Assembly: GCA_900539455.1 (NCBI GenBank) | Contig: UQCD01000025.1 | Coordinates: 1-20,869, forward strand | Reading direction: 5' to 3' | Source of the DNA: an uncultured Eubacteriales bacterium | Lineage (GTDB): Bacteria > Bacillota > Clostridia > Lachnospirales > Lachnospiraceae | DNA length: 20,869 nucleotides | Shown: positions 1-7,670 of the stretch, piece after piece | Numbering within the stretch: position 1 is the first letter of the stretch | How the letters are laid out: every line of letters starts with the position of its first letter | The notes under the pieces: generated by a model | Database searches by the model: none | Told to the model about the DNA's origin: nothing | The model's input: only the letters and a program-made list of their open reading frames with translations | Program-made: the position numbers and the translations under genes

Positions 1-42
1 TCTAGCTTTGCGCCCTTATATTTCTACAAGTTTGCCCATATT
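1..42 (-). promoter_or_regulatory. Cyclic-di-GMP-I (GEMM-I) riboswitch, 5' half, cut by the window edge
   Basis: On the minus strand the sequence has the 5' half of a GEMM-I aptamer. GGGCAAAC (37-30) is followed by a hairpin CTTGTA-GAAA-TATAAG (30-15) with a GAAA tetraloop, and then GGGCGCAAAGCTA (about 15-3). This matches the established order of the family: GGYAAAC, a GNRA-capped stem, CGCAAAGC. It closely resembles the complete copy at 16801-16877, and the G-U pair in this stem is replaced by A-U there, which supports a conserved helix. The second hairpin, the 3' strand of P1 and the expression platform lie beyond position 1, so the controlled gene is not visible. An unrelated repeat is unlikely given the tetraloop and core match. 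Confidence 0.75.
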
Positions 43-48
43 TATTTA

Positions 49-78
49 AATATATAATTATATCGTAGCCACAATCAA
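49..78 (-). promoter_or_regulatory. Candidate sigma-A promoter for the left riboswitch
   Basis: TTGATT (78-73) and TATATT (54-49) are separated by 18 bp on the minus strand. Transcription would start near 42, a few bases before the GGGCAAAC that opens the aptamer, as expected for a riboswitch leader. A second -10-like TATAAT sits at 62-57 but lacks a good -35 at 17 bp. Confidence 0.45.
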
Positions 79-122
79 TTAGAATTTTCACATAGCTACT
101 AACTATCTTCTTCATATTTGTT

Positions 123-151
123 ATATTACTATATTATATCAAATATGTCAA
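123..151 (-). promoter_or_regulatory. Candidate sigma-A promoter downstream of the ECF gene
   Basis: A perfect TTGACA (151-146) and TAATAT (128-123) are spaced by 17 bp on the minus strand, just after the end of the ECF transporter gene. It would transcribe toward the left-edge riboswitch with a leader about 75 nt longer than the promoter at 49-78. Which of the two is used cannot be told from sequence. Between this site and the gene end is only a weak hairpin (TGGTA/TACCA with a T loop). Confidence 0.45.
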
Positions 152-197
152 GGATAAATTTGGTAAAAAATACCACTTTATGTTTTTTTATACGGCG

Positions 198-713
198 TTA
201 CCCCAACATCTTCCCCACAGCCTCCTTAAGCCCTGCCTTCTTCACTCCCAATGCCACTACTCTGAATATTGCAAAGTTCACAACAGCCTTTAGTAAAAGT
301 CCTGGTGCTGAGGATAAGCCTGCGGCAACGCCGCCATATAAAATACAGCCAAAGCCTACATATCCAACCACCATAAATAAAAGTGAAGCTGCTGCACCTA
401 TAGTAATTTTCATTTTTCTAAATAGCAGGTAGGCAATAATCGGCATAATAGTTTTAATAAGCAAGGTAGGTAATGCCCAAATGGCATAGCCCGTAATAAC
501 ATCTGCCATAGCTGAGCCTATTCCCCCTGCTAATGCGCCTGCTACTGGTCCACATAAGTATGTAGCAATTAAAATTATACAATCCCCTAAATGTGCATAG
601 CCTAGAGGTATTGGTATCTGAATAAAGGCTGTGGCCATACAGGTAAGTGCCATAAACACAGCGGTCATACACATTTTTTGAATTGTAAATTTTTTCTTCT
701 TTTCATTTTCCAT
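198..713 (-). CDS. ECF transporter S component, substrate unknown
   Basis: This 171-residue hydrophobic protein is most likely the substrate-binding S component of an energy-coupling factor (ECF) vitamin or cofactor importer. After a short lysine-rich N terminus come about five to six membrane segments. The first carries small residues and a proline pair, followed by the stretch YAHLGDCIILIA, typical of the ECF S-component superfamily related to the riboflavin-type family. Gly/Ala-rich helices (GPVAGALAGGIGSAMAD) also fit. It would need a shared EcfA/EcfA'/EcfT module, which is not in this window. The start ATG has an AGAGGA ribosome binding site 7 nt upstream. It begins 35 nt after the ABC exporter pair and is probably co-transcribed with it. 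No riboswitch precedes it, so the substrate cannot be inferred. Confidence 0.8.
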   Translation of the reverse strand: MENEKKKKFTIQKMCMTAVFMALTCMATAFIQIPIPLGYAHLGDCIILIATYLCGPVAGALAGGIGSAMADVITGYAIWALPTLLIKTIMPIIAYLLFRKMKITIGAAASLLFMVVGYVGFGCILYGGVAAGLSSAPGLLLKAVVNFAIFRVVALGVKKAGLKEAVGKMLG

Positions 714-748
714 AACATTGTCCTCTTTCGCTTTTTATATCTGCTGCC

Positions 749-2605
749 TTATGAAAAAGCAGGAGTTGACTGCTCAAACTGTGAATTGTATAAATCAGCA
801 TAAAATCCATTTGCTGCCAGCAATTCCTCGTGATTGCCCTGTTCTATAATATCTCCATCCTTCATTACCAGAATTAAATCAGCATTTTTAATAGTTGATA
901 ATCTGTGAGCAATAATAAAGCTTGTTCTGCCCTTCATTAAGTTATCCATTGCCTTTTGGATACGCACTTCTGTTCTTGTATCGACAGATGAAGTTGCCTC
1001 ATCAAGAATCATTATCTTATTATCTGCTAAGATAGCTCTGGCAATAGTAAGCAACTGCTTTTGTCCTTGGGAAACATTGCTTGCATCTTCATTTAATTCC
1101 ATATTATAGCCATCCGGAAGAGTTGTAATAAAATGATGAGCATGAGCTGCCTTAGCTGCTGCAATAACCTCCTCATCAGTTGCATCAAGTCTTCCGTATC
1201 TGATATTTTCCATTATGCTGCCCTTAAACAGCCAAGTATCCTGCAAAACCATACCGAAGGCTTCTCTAAGGTCGTGTCTGTTAAAGTCCTTAACATTATA
1301 TCCGTCTACTAAAATCTCACCTGAATTAACATCATAAAATCTCATCAAAAGCTTAACCATTGTAGTTTTTCCTGCACCCGTTGGTCCTACAATAGCAATC
1401 TTCTGACCTGGCTTAACCTTAGCACTAAAATCATTAATAATAATATTGTCTGGATTGTATCCAAAGTGTACATTTCTAAATTCTACGCTGCCCTTTATTT
1501 CATCAATAGCAACTGGGTCTTTAGCAAGCTGTTCTTCTTCCTCTTCATTTAAGAACTCAAAAACTCTTTCAGCAGCCGCAGCCATTGACTGAACCTGATT
1601 AATAACCTGTGCCATTTGTGTCATTGGCTGTGTAAAGTTCTTTACATACTGAATAAAGGCTTGAATATCACCTATCGTAATAACACCATTAGCAGCAAGA
1701 ATACCACCGGAAATTGCTACGCCAGCATATCCTAAGTTGCCTACAAAGTTCATTATTGGCTGCATCATACCAGATAAAAACTGGGATTTCCAAGCAGACT
1801 CATATAATACGCCATTTGTTTCCACAAAGGTTTTAATAGTTGCAGCCTCTTTATTAAAAGCCTTAACCACCAACTGTCCGCCATAAGTTTCCTCTACCTG
1901 ACCATTAATATGTCCTAAATATTCCTGCTGGGTTGCAAAATACTTTTGTGATTTCTTTACAACTGTAGAAATCAAAAACAGTGATACCGGAAGTATAATT
2001 ATTGCAATTAAGGTCATCAGTGGAGATATACTAAGCATCATTACTATTACACCAATAATCGTTGCAACTGAGGTAATAATCTGTGTGACACTCTGGTTAA
2101 GTCCCATGCCAAGTGTATCAACATCATTTGTAATTCTTGACAAAACCTCACCATAGGTTCTGCTTTCAAAATACTTCATTGGCATTCTGTTAATTTTCTC
2201 AGATATTTCCTTTCTCATTCTGTAGCAGGTTTTCTGAGTAACAGCAGTCATAGTCCAGCCCTGAATAAAGCTAAACACTGCACTTGCTGCATATAAACCT
2301 AAGGTAATTAAAAGAATTTTCGCAATGTAGGAGAAATCTATGCCACCAGTTCCGCCTATCTTTTCCATAAGTCCTGTAGCGAGTGCTGTAGTCGCTTTTC
2401 CCATTACCTTTGGGCCGGCTACACTAAATACTGTAGAAATAGCTGCAAATATCATTACTATAAAAATAGCAATTTTATACCTACCCATATATTTTAGAAG
2501 CTGTCCTATTGAGCCTTTAAAGTTCTTTGCCTTTTCTGTTGGCATCATTCCTCTGCCACCAGGGCCTCTTCGTCTTGGTTTAAATTCTCTCTCTTCACTA
2601 GCCAT
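749..2605 (-). CDS. ABC exporter half-transporter, subunit with the canonical ATPase motifs
   Basis: A 618-residue type IV ABC exporter half: a basic, glycine-rich cytoplasmic N terminus (residues 1-40), six membrane helices (about 44-345) and a nucleotide-binding domain. Visible motifs are Walker A GPTGAGKT (407-414), Q-loop Gln455, an unusual signature VSQGQ (511-515) instead of LSGGQ, Walker B IMILDE with catalytic Glu536, and switch His567. I chose the ATG at 2605, not an upstream in-frame start, because AAGGAGGAG lies just before it and it begins 1 nt after the stop of the partner gene. The altered signature completes the degenerate ATP site of the partner, so the two form a heterodimer. 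Such pairs export drugs, lipids or peptides; the substrate here is unknown. Confidence 0.93.
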   Translation of the reverse strand: MASEEREFKPRRRGPGGRGMMPTEKAKNFKGSIGQLLKYMGRYKIAIFIVMIFAAISTVFSVAGPKVMGKATTALATGLMEKIGGTGGIDFSYIAKILLITLGLYAASAVFSFIQGWTMTAVTQKTCYRMRKEISEKINRMPMKYFESRTYGEVLSRITNDVDTLGMGLNQSVTQIITSVATIIGVIVMMLSISPLMTLIAIIILPVSLFLISTVVKKSQKYFATQQEYLGHINGQVEETYGGQLVVKAFNKEAATIKTFVETNGVLYESAWKSQFLSGMMQPIMNFVGNLGYAGVAISGGILAANGVITIGDIQAFIQYVKNFTQPMTQMAQVINQVQSMAAAAERVFEFLNEEEEEQLAKDPVAIDEIKGSVEFRNVHFGYNPDNIIINDFSAKVKPGQKIAIVGPTGAGKTTMVKLLMRFYDVNSGEILVDGYNVKDFNRHDLREAFGMVLQDTWLFKGSIMENIRYGRLDATDEEVIAAAKAAHAHHFITTLPDGYNMELNEDASNVSQGQKQLLTIARAILADNKIMILDEATSSVDTRTEVRIQKAMDNLMKGRTSFIIAHRLSTIKNADLILVMKDGDIIEQGNHEELLAANGFYADLYNSQFEQSTPAFS

Positions 2606-2606
2606 A

Positions 2607-4928
2607 TTAGTTCTCCTCCTTTTCTTCGGAAATTCCCAATTCCTTAGCTGAAAGCTGAGATTTTGCAATCTGTAAATACTCTTCGCAATTCTTAAGAAGC
2701 TCCTCATGAGTACCTTTTCCTACAATCTTACCTTCCTCAAGAACTAATATCTGGTCAGCATGGAGAATTGTACTAACTCTTTGTGCTACAATAATAACTG
2801 TTGCGTCCTTTATTTTATCATCAAGTGCCTTTCTAAGTGCCGCATCTGTTTTCATATCCAATGCCGAAAAGCTGTCGTCAAATACAAAAATCTTTGGATG
2901 CTTTGCTATTGCCCTGGCTATTGCAAGTCTTTGCTTCTGACCACCAGAAACATTTGTACCACCCTGTGCTATGGCACTTTGATACTTTTCTGGCTTTTCT
3001 TCAATAAAGGAAGCTGCCTGAGCAATCTGGGCTGCCTGAGCAATTTCTTCCTCTGTTGCATCCTCATTACCAAATCTAAGGTTAGAGTCTATTGTTCCAG
3101 AGAAAAGCACTCCCTTTTGAGGTACAAAACCAACAACCTCTCTAAGCTGTTTTAAGGATAAATCTCTAATATCTTCTCCGTCTAAGGAAATCTCACCACC
3201 CGTAACATCATAAAATCTAGGAATAAGATTTACCAGAGTAGATTTACCACACCCTGTACTACCTATAATAGCAACTGTTTTTCCCGGCTCTGCCACAAAA
3301 TCAATATCCTCTAATACATCTCCATTTGCACCCGGATACCTGAAATTTACATGACTGAATTTAAGTATTCCTTTAGGCTTTTCAATATACTTTGTATTTT
3401 CCTTTTCCAGTACAGAAGACTTTGTTTTAATAACCTCATCTATACGCTCTGCTGCAACACCTGCTCTTGGAAGCATAATAGACATTGCTGTAAGCATTAA
3501 AAATGCCATTATAATCATCATTGAATATGTGATAAAGGCTGTCATCTGTCCAACCTGAAGAGTTCCACCGTCAATATTTTTAGATGCAACCCACACAATC
3601 AATAAAGTGACACAATACATTATAAGCATCATTCCCGGCATCATAAAGGTCATTACTCTATTTGTAAACAACTGTGTCTTTGTAAGCTCTCTATTTGCCT
3701 TGTCAAACCTTTCCTCTTCAGTTTTTTCTCTTCCAAAGGCCCTGATAACACTTAAGCCTGTAAGTATTTCTCTTGATACAAGGTTCACCTTATCCACCAG
3801 TTTCTGCATAAGCTTAAACTTAGGAAGCGCAAGACTCATAAGCACCATTACAAAGCCCAAAATAATGATTACTGCCAACACAATAATCCAGCCCATATTT
3901 GCCCCTGTATTTATAACCTTAATAATTCCTCCAATACCTAAAACCGGTGCATATAAAATCATTCTAAGCATCATAGAGGTAACCATCTGTATTTGCTGAA
4001 TATCATTTGTACTTCTGGTAATAAGTGAAGCTGTAGAAAATTTATCCATTTCAGCATTTGAGAAGCTGACTACCTGCTTAAAGGTCTTTTCTCTTAAATC
4101 CCTGCCTACACCAGCACCTACTCTGGATGCCATATATCCTAGTAAAATTGCTGCTGCTCCCATCAGCATAGTCATACCAATCATTTTTGCACCAGCTGCC
4201 CATAAATACTTTATCTGTACATTATGTACATCTATTCCTGCATTTGTATCACAATTAACAGCAAAGGCTATACCCATAGACTTCATTTGTGTCGAGCCTA
4301 TGCTTTCAATGGTTTTCTCCATCGTCTGTCTGGATGAAGACATAAGCTCTGAATCCATTGAACCATTAGCAATAAAACCAGCCATCATAGGTCTAATATC
4401 AACATAGGTTTTCATTACTCCGTTTTCATCCTCAGCTTCTTTTGTAGATAGCTGAATATTTAACATTTTTTCTATGTCTTCAATAGTCATACTATCAACC
4501 TTAGCTGCTGCCTGTTCAGTTTCCGGATTTTCGGCCAAGGTCTGTGCCACCATCTTTTTAAAGCTGGATTCCTCCATATTCGACATATTATATGTCATAA
4601 CAATAGGAACAATCAGCTTATCATCTAATTCATCTAATTTTTTCTCATCATCAATAGTAAGAACATAAACATCTCCCTCAAGCTTATAAGCACCCTCAAA
4701 CTGCTTTTGTTCCTCTTCGGTCATAAACATAGTAGAATATGTGTATTCTTCCTTTGTTATTTTCTCAGGCAGAATATGTTCAATACCACTATTTTGAATA
4801 CCTGTATCTATCATATCAGAGGTGTACTGTGGTAATGACAAATCACAAAATGCTTGAACTATCAGCAATGCGATTATTATTAATACCTGTTTCCAATATG
4901 GTCGAACATTTTTTAACAATTTTCCCAT
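2607..4928 (-). CDS. ABC exporter half-transporter with degenerate ATP site and large extracellular insertion
   Basis: A 773-residue ABC exporter half. The first membrane helix (about 13-33) is followed by an acidic, soluble insertion of about 200 residues (45-240) before helix 2, which topology places outside the cell. This explains the length, about 190 residues above a standard half-transporter; BmrD-type subunits also carry an extracellular domain. The ATPase domain has Walker A GSTGCGKS (556-563), Gln604 and signature VSGGQ (660-664). The Walker B is FVFDD followed by Ser686 where the catalytic Glu belongs, and the switch His is Gln716. These losses mark the non-catalytic subunit of a heterodimeric exporter. 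It is the first gene of a probable three-gene operon with the partner half and an ECF S component. Confidence 0.93.
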   Translation of the reverse strand: MGKLLKNVRPYWKQVLIIIALLIVQAFCDLSLPQYTSDMIDTGIQNSGIEHILPEKITKEEYTYSTMFMTEEEQKQFEGAYKLEGDVYVLTIDDEKKLDELDDKLIVPIVMTYNMSNMEESSFKKMVAQTLAENPETEQAAAKVDSMTIEDIEKMLNIQLSTKEAEDENGVMKTYVDIRPMMAGFIANGSMDSELMSSSRQTMEKTIESIGSTQMKSMGIAFAVNCDTNAGIDVHNVQIKYLWAAGAKMIGMTMLMGAAAILLGYMASRVGAGVGRDLREKTFKQVVSFSNAEMDKFSTASLITRSTNDIQQIQMVTSMMLRMILYAPVLGIGGIIKVINTGANMGWIIVLAVIIILGFVMVLMSLALPKFKLMQKLVDKVNLVSREILTGLSVIRAFGREKTEEERFDKANRELTKTQLFTNRVMTFMMPGMMLIMYCVTLLIVWVASKNIDGGTLQVGQMTAFITYSMMIIMAFLMLTAMSIMLPRAGVAAERIDEVIKTKSSVLEKENTKYIEKPKGILKFSHVNFRYPGANGDVLEDIDFVAEPGKTVAIIGSTGCGKSTLVNLIPRFYDVTGGEISLDGEDIRDLSLKQLREVVGFVPQKGVLFSGTIDSNLRFGNEDATEEEIAQAAQIAQAASFIEEKPEKYQSAIAQGGTNVSGGQKQRLAIARAIAKHPKIFVFDDSFSALDMKTDAALRKALDDKIKDATVIIVAQRVSTILHADQILVLEEGKIVGKGTHEELLKNCEEYLQIAKSQLSAKELGISEEKEEN

Positions 4929-4951
4929 TATAATATTTCCTTTCTGGTTAA

Positions 4952-4989
4952 ATCATATAAAGGTAAACGGAAAGTCAAAACCTTTACCT
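4952..4989 (-). promoter_or_regulatory. Candidate promoter and inverted-repeat operator of the ABC exporter operon
   Basis: An inverted repeat AGGTAAA ... TTTACCT (4961-4967 and 4983-4989) flanks a -35-like TTGACT (78-73 of 4900s) and lies next to a -10-like TATGAT (4957-4952). The spacing is a short 15-16 bp. The arms extend to 9 bp if one C is bulged. Its position over the -35 suggests either a repressor operator or a leader hairpin. No regulator gene is adjacent. Confidence 0.4.
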
Positions 4990-5032
4990 GGATACCCATC
5001 ATCAGAATATTTACCATATTAACACTACTTAC

Positions 5033-5074
5033 AAAAAAATACCAATTAAAAATGTATAAATTTTTAATTGGTAT
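5033..5074 (-). terminator. Intrinsic terminator of the tRNA operon
   Basis: A perfect 14-bp stem (5039-5052 with 5061-5074) closes an 8-nt loop and is followed on the minus strand by a run of at least six T (5038-5033). It lies 15 nt after the tRNA-Leu 3' end and separates the tRNA operon from the ABC exporter operon. Confidence 0.9.
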
Positions 5075-5088
5075 CTTATAAACTTAAA

Positions 5089-5172
5089 TGCTGGCGACCG
5101 GAATCGAACCGGTATGGATTTTACTCCGCAGGATTTTAAGTCCTGTGCGTCTGCCAGTTCCGCCACGCCAGC
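5089..5172 (-). tRNA. tRNA-Leu (anticodon UAA)
   Basis: An 84-nt class II tRNA. The acceptor stem is GCTGGCG/CGCCAGC with discriminator A. The anticodon arm is CAGGA-CTTAAAA-TCCTG with anticodon TAA, so it reads UUA. The T arm is ACCGG-TTCGATT-CCGGT, and a long variable region precedes it. CCA is not encoded (TTT follows). It lies 3 nt downstream of tRNA-Tyr in the same transcript. Confidence 0.97.
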
Positions 5173-5175
5173 AGA

Positions 5176-5257
5176 TGGATGGAGGTGGATTCGAACCACC
5201 GAAGCAAGTTGCAGCAGATTTACAGTCTGTCCCCTTTGGCCACTCGGGAATCCATCC
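5176..5257 (-). tRNA. tRNA-Tyr (anticodon GUA)
   Basis: An 82-nt class II tRNA. The acceptor stem is GGATGGA/TCCATCC with discriminator A. The anticodon arm is CAGA-CTGTAAA-TCTG with anticodon GTA. The T arm is GGTGG-TTCGAAT-CCACC, and the variable arm is long, as in bacterial tRNA-Tyr. CCA is not encoded. It is the first tRNA of the operon. A 7-bp hairpin (TGGTCTG/CAGACCA, 5266-5285) lies in the leader just upstream. Confidence 0.97.
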
Positions 5258-5300
5258 ATAAATTGTGGTCTGAAACATCAGACCAACAAATTCGCTAATT

Positions 5301-5329
5301 ATTATATCACGCATATTTTTTATATGCAA
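5301..5329 (-). promoter_or_regulatory. Sigma-A promoter of the tRNA operon
   Basis: TTGCAT (5329-5324), a 17-bp spacer, and a perfect TATAAT (5306-5301) lie 44 nt before tRNA-Tyr. The -35 overlaps a short inverted repeat (GCATAT/ATATGC), and the promoter begins only 8 nt after the stop codon of the GH13 gene. Confidence 0.85.
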
Positions 5330-5336
5330 GTGTTTT

Positions 5337-7454
5337 TTATTCTTCTACAACCTTCCTATATATAGCAGCACTTCGCTTTGGAATAGTTGCAATAAACTCG
5401 CCATTACTAATATGGCTTTTTAGTACCCCTGCATTATAGCCTTCCTCACTGGTAAGCATTAATCTTTCTATTTCTGCCTCGTAGCCCATACCTAAAGGTC
5501 TTAGGCTGAATCTAACCTCTTTGTCATAATCATTATTATTAACAATAGTAAATAATATATTATCAAGGTAAAATCTACCAAAGGCAATTACATTGTAATC
5601 CTCGTGAAGTGGTCTAAAGGAACCTTTTTTAAGAGCGATATTTCTCTTGTGTATTCTAATAACATCCCTATGGAACTCAATAAGTTCTAAATCCTCATTG
5701 CCCCAAGGGTATGTTCTTCTGTTGTCAGGGTCTGTAAAGCCACAGACACCAGCCTCATCACCATAATATATTGTAGGTGCTCCTGGCCAAGTCATCTGTA
5801 CTACAACAGCCTCTTTAAGAACTGATTTTTTAACATTCTTATTTGCAGCCTCTGGTCCAAGATATGCAGCTCTGCCTACTACGCCATTTGTTCTTGTAAG
5901 AAATCTTGAATGGTCGTGATTGGACAGCTCATTCATAGCCACAAGTAATGATGGTGTTTGAAATTTTGCCATATGATAGCTCATATTTCTAAAAAATCCT
6001 GTAGCATCACCTAAAAGATTATCCTGTCTGCTGTCAGAATGTTTCTCCATACCCGTAAGGAACCAGGTAAGTGGCTCCATAAAGGCATCATAGTTCATAA
6101 CCGTATCCCATTGGTCGCCCTGCAGCCAGCTTTCCGGATTGCCATAATGCTCAGCTAAAATAATTGCACCAGGATTTGCCTCTTTAACAGCATTTCTAAA
6201 CTTTCTCCAGAATTCGTGATTGTATTCACTGCTATGTCCTAAATCTGCTGCTACATCCAGACGCCAGCCGTCTACATTGTAAGGTGCAGATACCCATTTC
6301 TTACCAATATGCAGAATATAATCCTCAAGTTCCTTTGAGCCTTCGTAATTTAACTTTGGTAATGTATCATGACCCCACCAGCCATCATAGGTATGGTTGT
6401 AAGGCCAATTATTATCTCCGTCCTCATAGAACTTGAAGAAGGAATGATATGGACTATCCTTTGAAATATATGCTCCCGGCTCATAGTCCTCTTGTCCTTC
6501 GTATATTCTTTCTCTATCCATCCATTTGTTGAAGGAGCCACAATGGTTAAATACACCATCAATAATAACCTTGATATTTCTTCTATGTGCTTCCTCAACC
6601 ACCTTTGCAAAGAATTCGTTTGACGCTTCAAGATTTGCCTTATTGGTTACTCTGTTAATGTAACGGGCAGCATCCTTGTTTTCCCACTGACCTTCCTGTA
6701 AAAGCTCACCTTCGTCCATAACAATCTTTCCAAAATGAGGGTCAATGTAATCATAATCCTGAATATCATACTTGTGATTTGAAGGTGACACAAATAATGG
6801 ATTAAAGTAAATAACTTCAATACCCAGCTTTTCAAGATAATCCATTTTATCCAGAACACCCTGCAAATCTCCACCATAAAACTCTCTGACTCCCATAGTT
6901 GCCGGATACTTATTCCAATCTGTAACCTTATCCGCATAATCGCCAATATATACATATTCCTTAGACTCAACATCGTTTGTTTTATCTCCGTTGTAAAATC
7001 TATCAACATAAATCTGGTACATTACTGCGCCCTTTGCCCATTCAGGAGTAGAAAATCCTGGTGTAAGGACAAATCTATATTCTTCTCTGATATTATCTGC
7101 TACTCCGTTTCTGTCATAATAACAGTTTTCAAAGCCGGAAACCACCTTGAAGCAGTATCTTATAGGATTTTTACCTATATTGTAACTTATCTCATATATA
7201 TCAAAATTACTTCCTGATGCTAATAAAGACAAAGGCAATTCCTTGTCCTCAATACACATCATAACCTTTTCTACATTTGATTTTGCAGTACGGAATCTAA
7301 TAGAAACTGCATCATCAGGTAATGGCTCACATGGTGTGACAAAATTTTCTGTACAATCACTATAGAGTAACTCCTTGTCAAGTATTGGTTGCACGCTATG
7401 GATATATAAAAGCTTCTTCTCGGTATCAGTTAATTTATCTTTGAACGTAAGCAT
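5337..7454 (-). CDS. GH13 alpha-glucan hydrolase, neopullulanase-like
   Basis: A 705-residue glycoside hydrolase family 13 enzyme that likely cleaves alpha-glucosidic bonds in maltodextrin, pullulan or cyclodextrin-type substrates. Residues 1-130 form a beta-rich N-terminal domain as in neopullulanases. The catalytic barrel starts around PEWAKGAVMYQIYVDRFY (137-154). The four family motifs are DGVFNHCG (299-306), GWRLDVAAD with nucleophile Asp400 (396-404), acid/base Glu435 in LAEHYG, and SNHDHSR with Asp514 (511-517). There is no signal peptide or anchor, so it should act in the cytoplasm on imported oligosaccharides or glycogen. I chose the internal ATG at 7454, because AAGGAG lies 7 nt before it; a start six codons upstream would overlap that site. 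It is monocistronic in this window. Confidence 0.93.
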   Translation of the reverse strand: MLTFKDKLTDTEKKLLYIHSVQPILDKELLYSDCTENFVTPCEPLPDDAVSIRFRTAKSNVEKVMMCIEDKELPLSLLASGSNFDIYEISYNIGKNPIRYCFKVVSGFENCYYDRNGVADNIREEYRFVLTPGFSTPEWAKGAVMYQIYVDRFYNGDKTNDVESKEYVYIGDYADKVTDWNKYPATMGVREFYGGDLQGVLDKMDYLEKLGIEVIYFNPLFVSPSNHKYDIQDYDYIDPHFGKIVMDEGELLQEGQWENKDAARYINRVTNKANLEASNEFFAKVVEEAHRRNIKVIIDGVFNHCGSFNKWMDRERIYEGQEDYEPGAYISKDSPYHSFFKFYEDGDNNWPYNHTYDGWWGHDTLPKLNYEGSKELEDYILHIGKKWVSAPYNVDGWRLDVAADLGHSSEYNHEFWRKFRNAVKEANPGAIILAEHYGNPESWLQGDQWDTVMNYDAFMEPLTWFLTGMEKHSDSRQDNLLGDATGFFRNMSYHMAKFQTPSLLVAMNELSNHDHSRFLTRTNGVVGRAAYLGPEAANKNVKKSVLKEAVVVQMTWPGAPTIYYGDEAGVCGFTDPDNRRTYPWGNEDLELIEFHRDVIRIHKRNIALKKGSFRPLHEDYNVIAFGRFYLDNILFTIVNNNDYDKEVRFSLRPLGMGYEAEIERLMLTSEEGYNAGVLKSHISNGEFIATIPKRSAAIYRKVVEE

Positions 7455-7483
7455 AAAGCAACTCCTTTTCATAAACTATGACT

Positions 7484-7550
7484 ATTGTATTACAATTTTT
7501 TTATATGGTAAAGGGCAACACACATTTTTTTTTAAATATTTCCAAATATT
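7484..7550 (-). promoter_or_regulatory. Candidate promoter and inverted repeat upstream of the GH13 gene
   Basis: TTTACC (7512-7507) and TACAAT (7489-7484) with 17-bp spacing form a moderate sigma-A promoter about 30 nt before the start codon. Further upstream, AATATTT and AAATATT form a perfect 7-bp inverted repeat with a 2-bp spacer (7535-7550). It could be an operator for carbohydrate control, though AT-rich DNA yields such repeats by chance. Confidence 0.4.
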
Positions 7551-7640
7551 GTATACTTTTATGGTCGGTTACCTTTTGTATATTAAGTTTTAATGTTTTG
7601 TATAGTATGTATGACCAACTCATTACCAATTTCTCATAGT

Positions 7641-7670
7641 AAAAAGAGACAGCCAAAGCTGCCTCTTTTT
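7641..7670. terminator. Bidirectional-looking intrinsic terminator after the ftsH operon
   Basis: AAAAAGAG-A-CAGC ... GCTG-C-CTCTTTTT forms a 12-pair stem with one mismatch and a 4-nt loop, flanked by A5 and T5, so it could act in both directions. It is the first convincing terminator downstream of ftsH, though 450 nt away, and it isolates the GH13 gene. Confidence 0.7.

Noticed and set aside
3..116. A 37-codon minus-strand frame starting ATG at 116 (MKKIVSSYVK...) that runs through the left riboswitch
   Set aside because: It has no ribosome binding site, and the second riboswitch copy does not preserve the frame; the aptamer explains the conserved bases better.
2606..2707. An upstream start at 2707 for the canonical ABC subunit
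   Set aside because: It would overlap the partner gene by about 100 nt and lacks a ribosome binding site, whereas the ATG at 2605 has an excellent one.
5266..5285. The leader hairpin before tRNA-Tyr as a T-box or attenuator
   Set aside because: It is a simple 7-bp hairpin without a T run or T-box elements; probably a processing or chance structure.
5029..5365. Open frames on both strands across the tRNA genes
   Set aside because: They are translations of tRNA-Tyr and tRNA-Leu and have no start signals.
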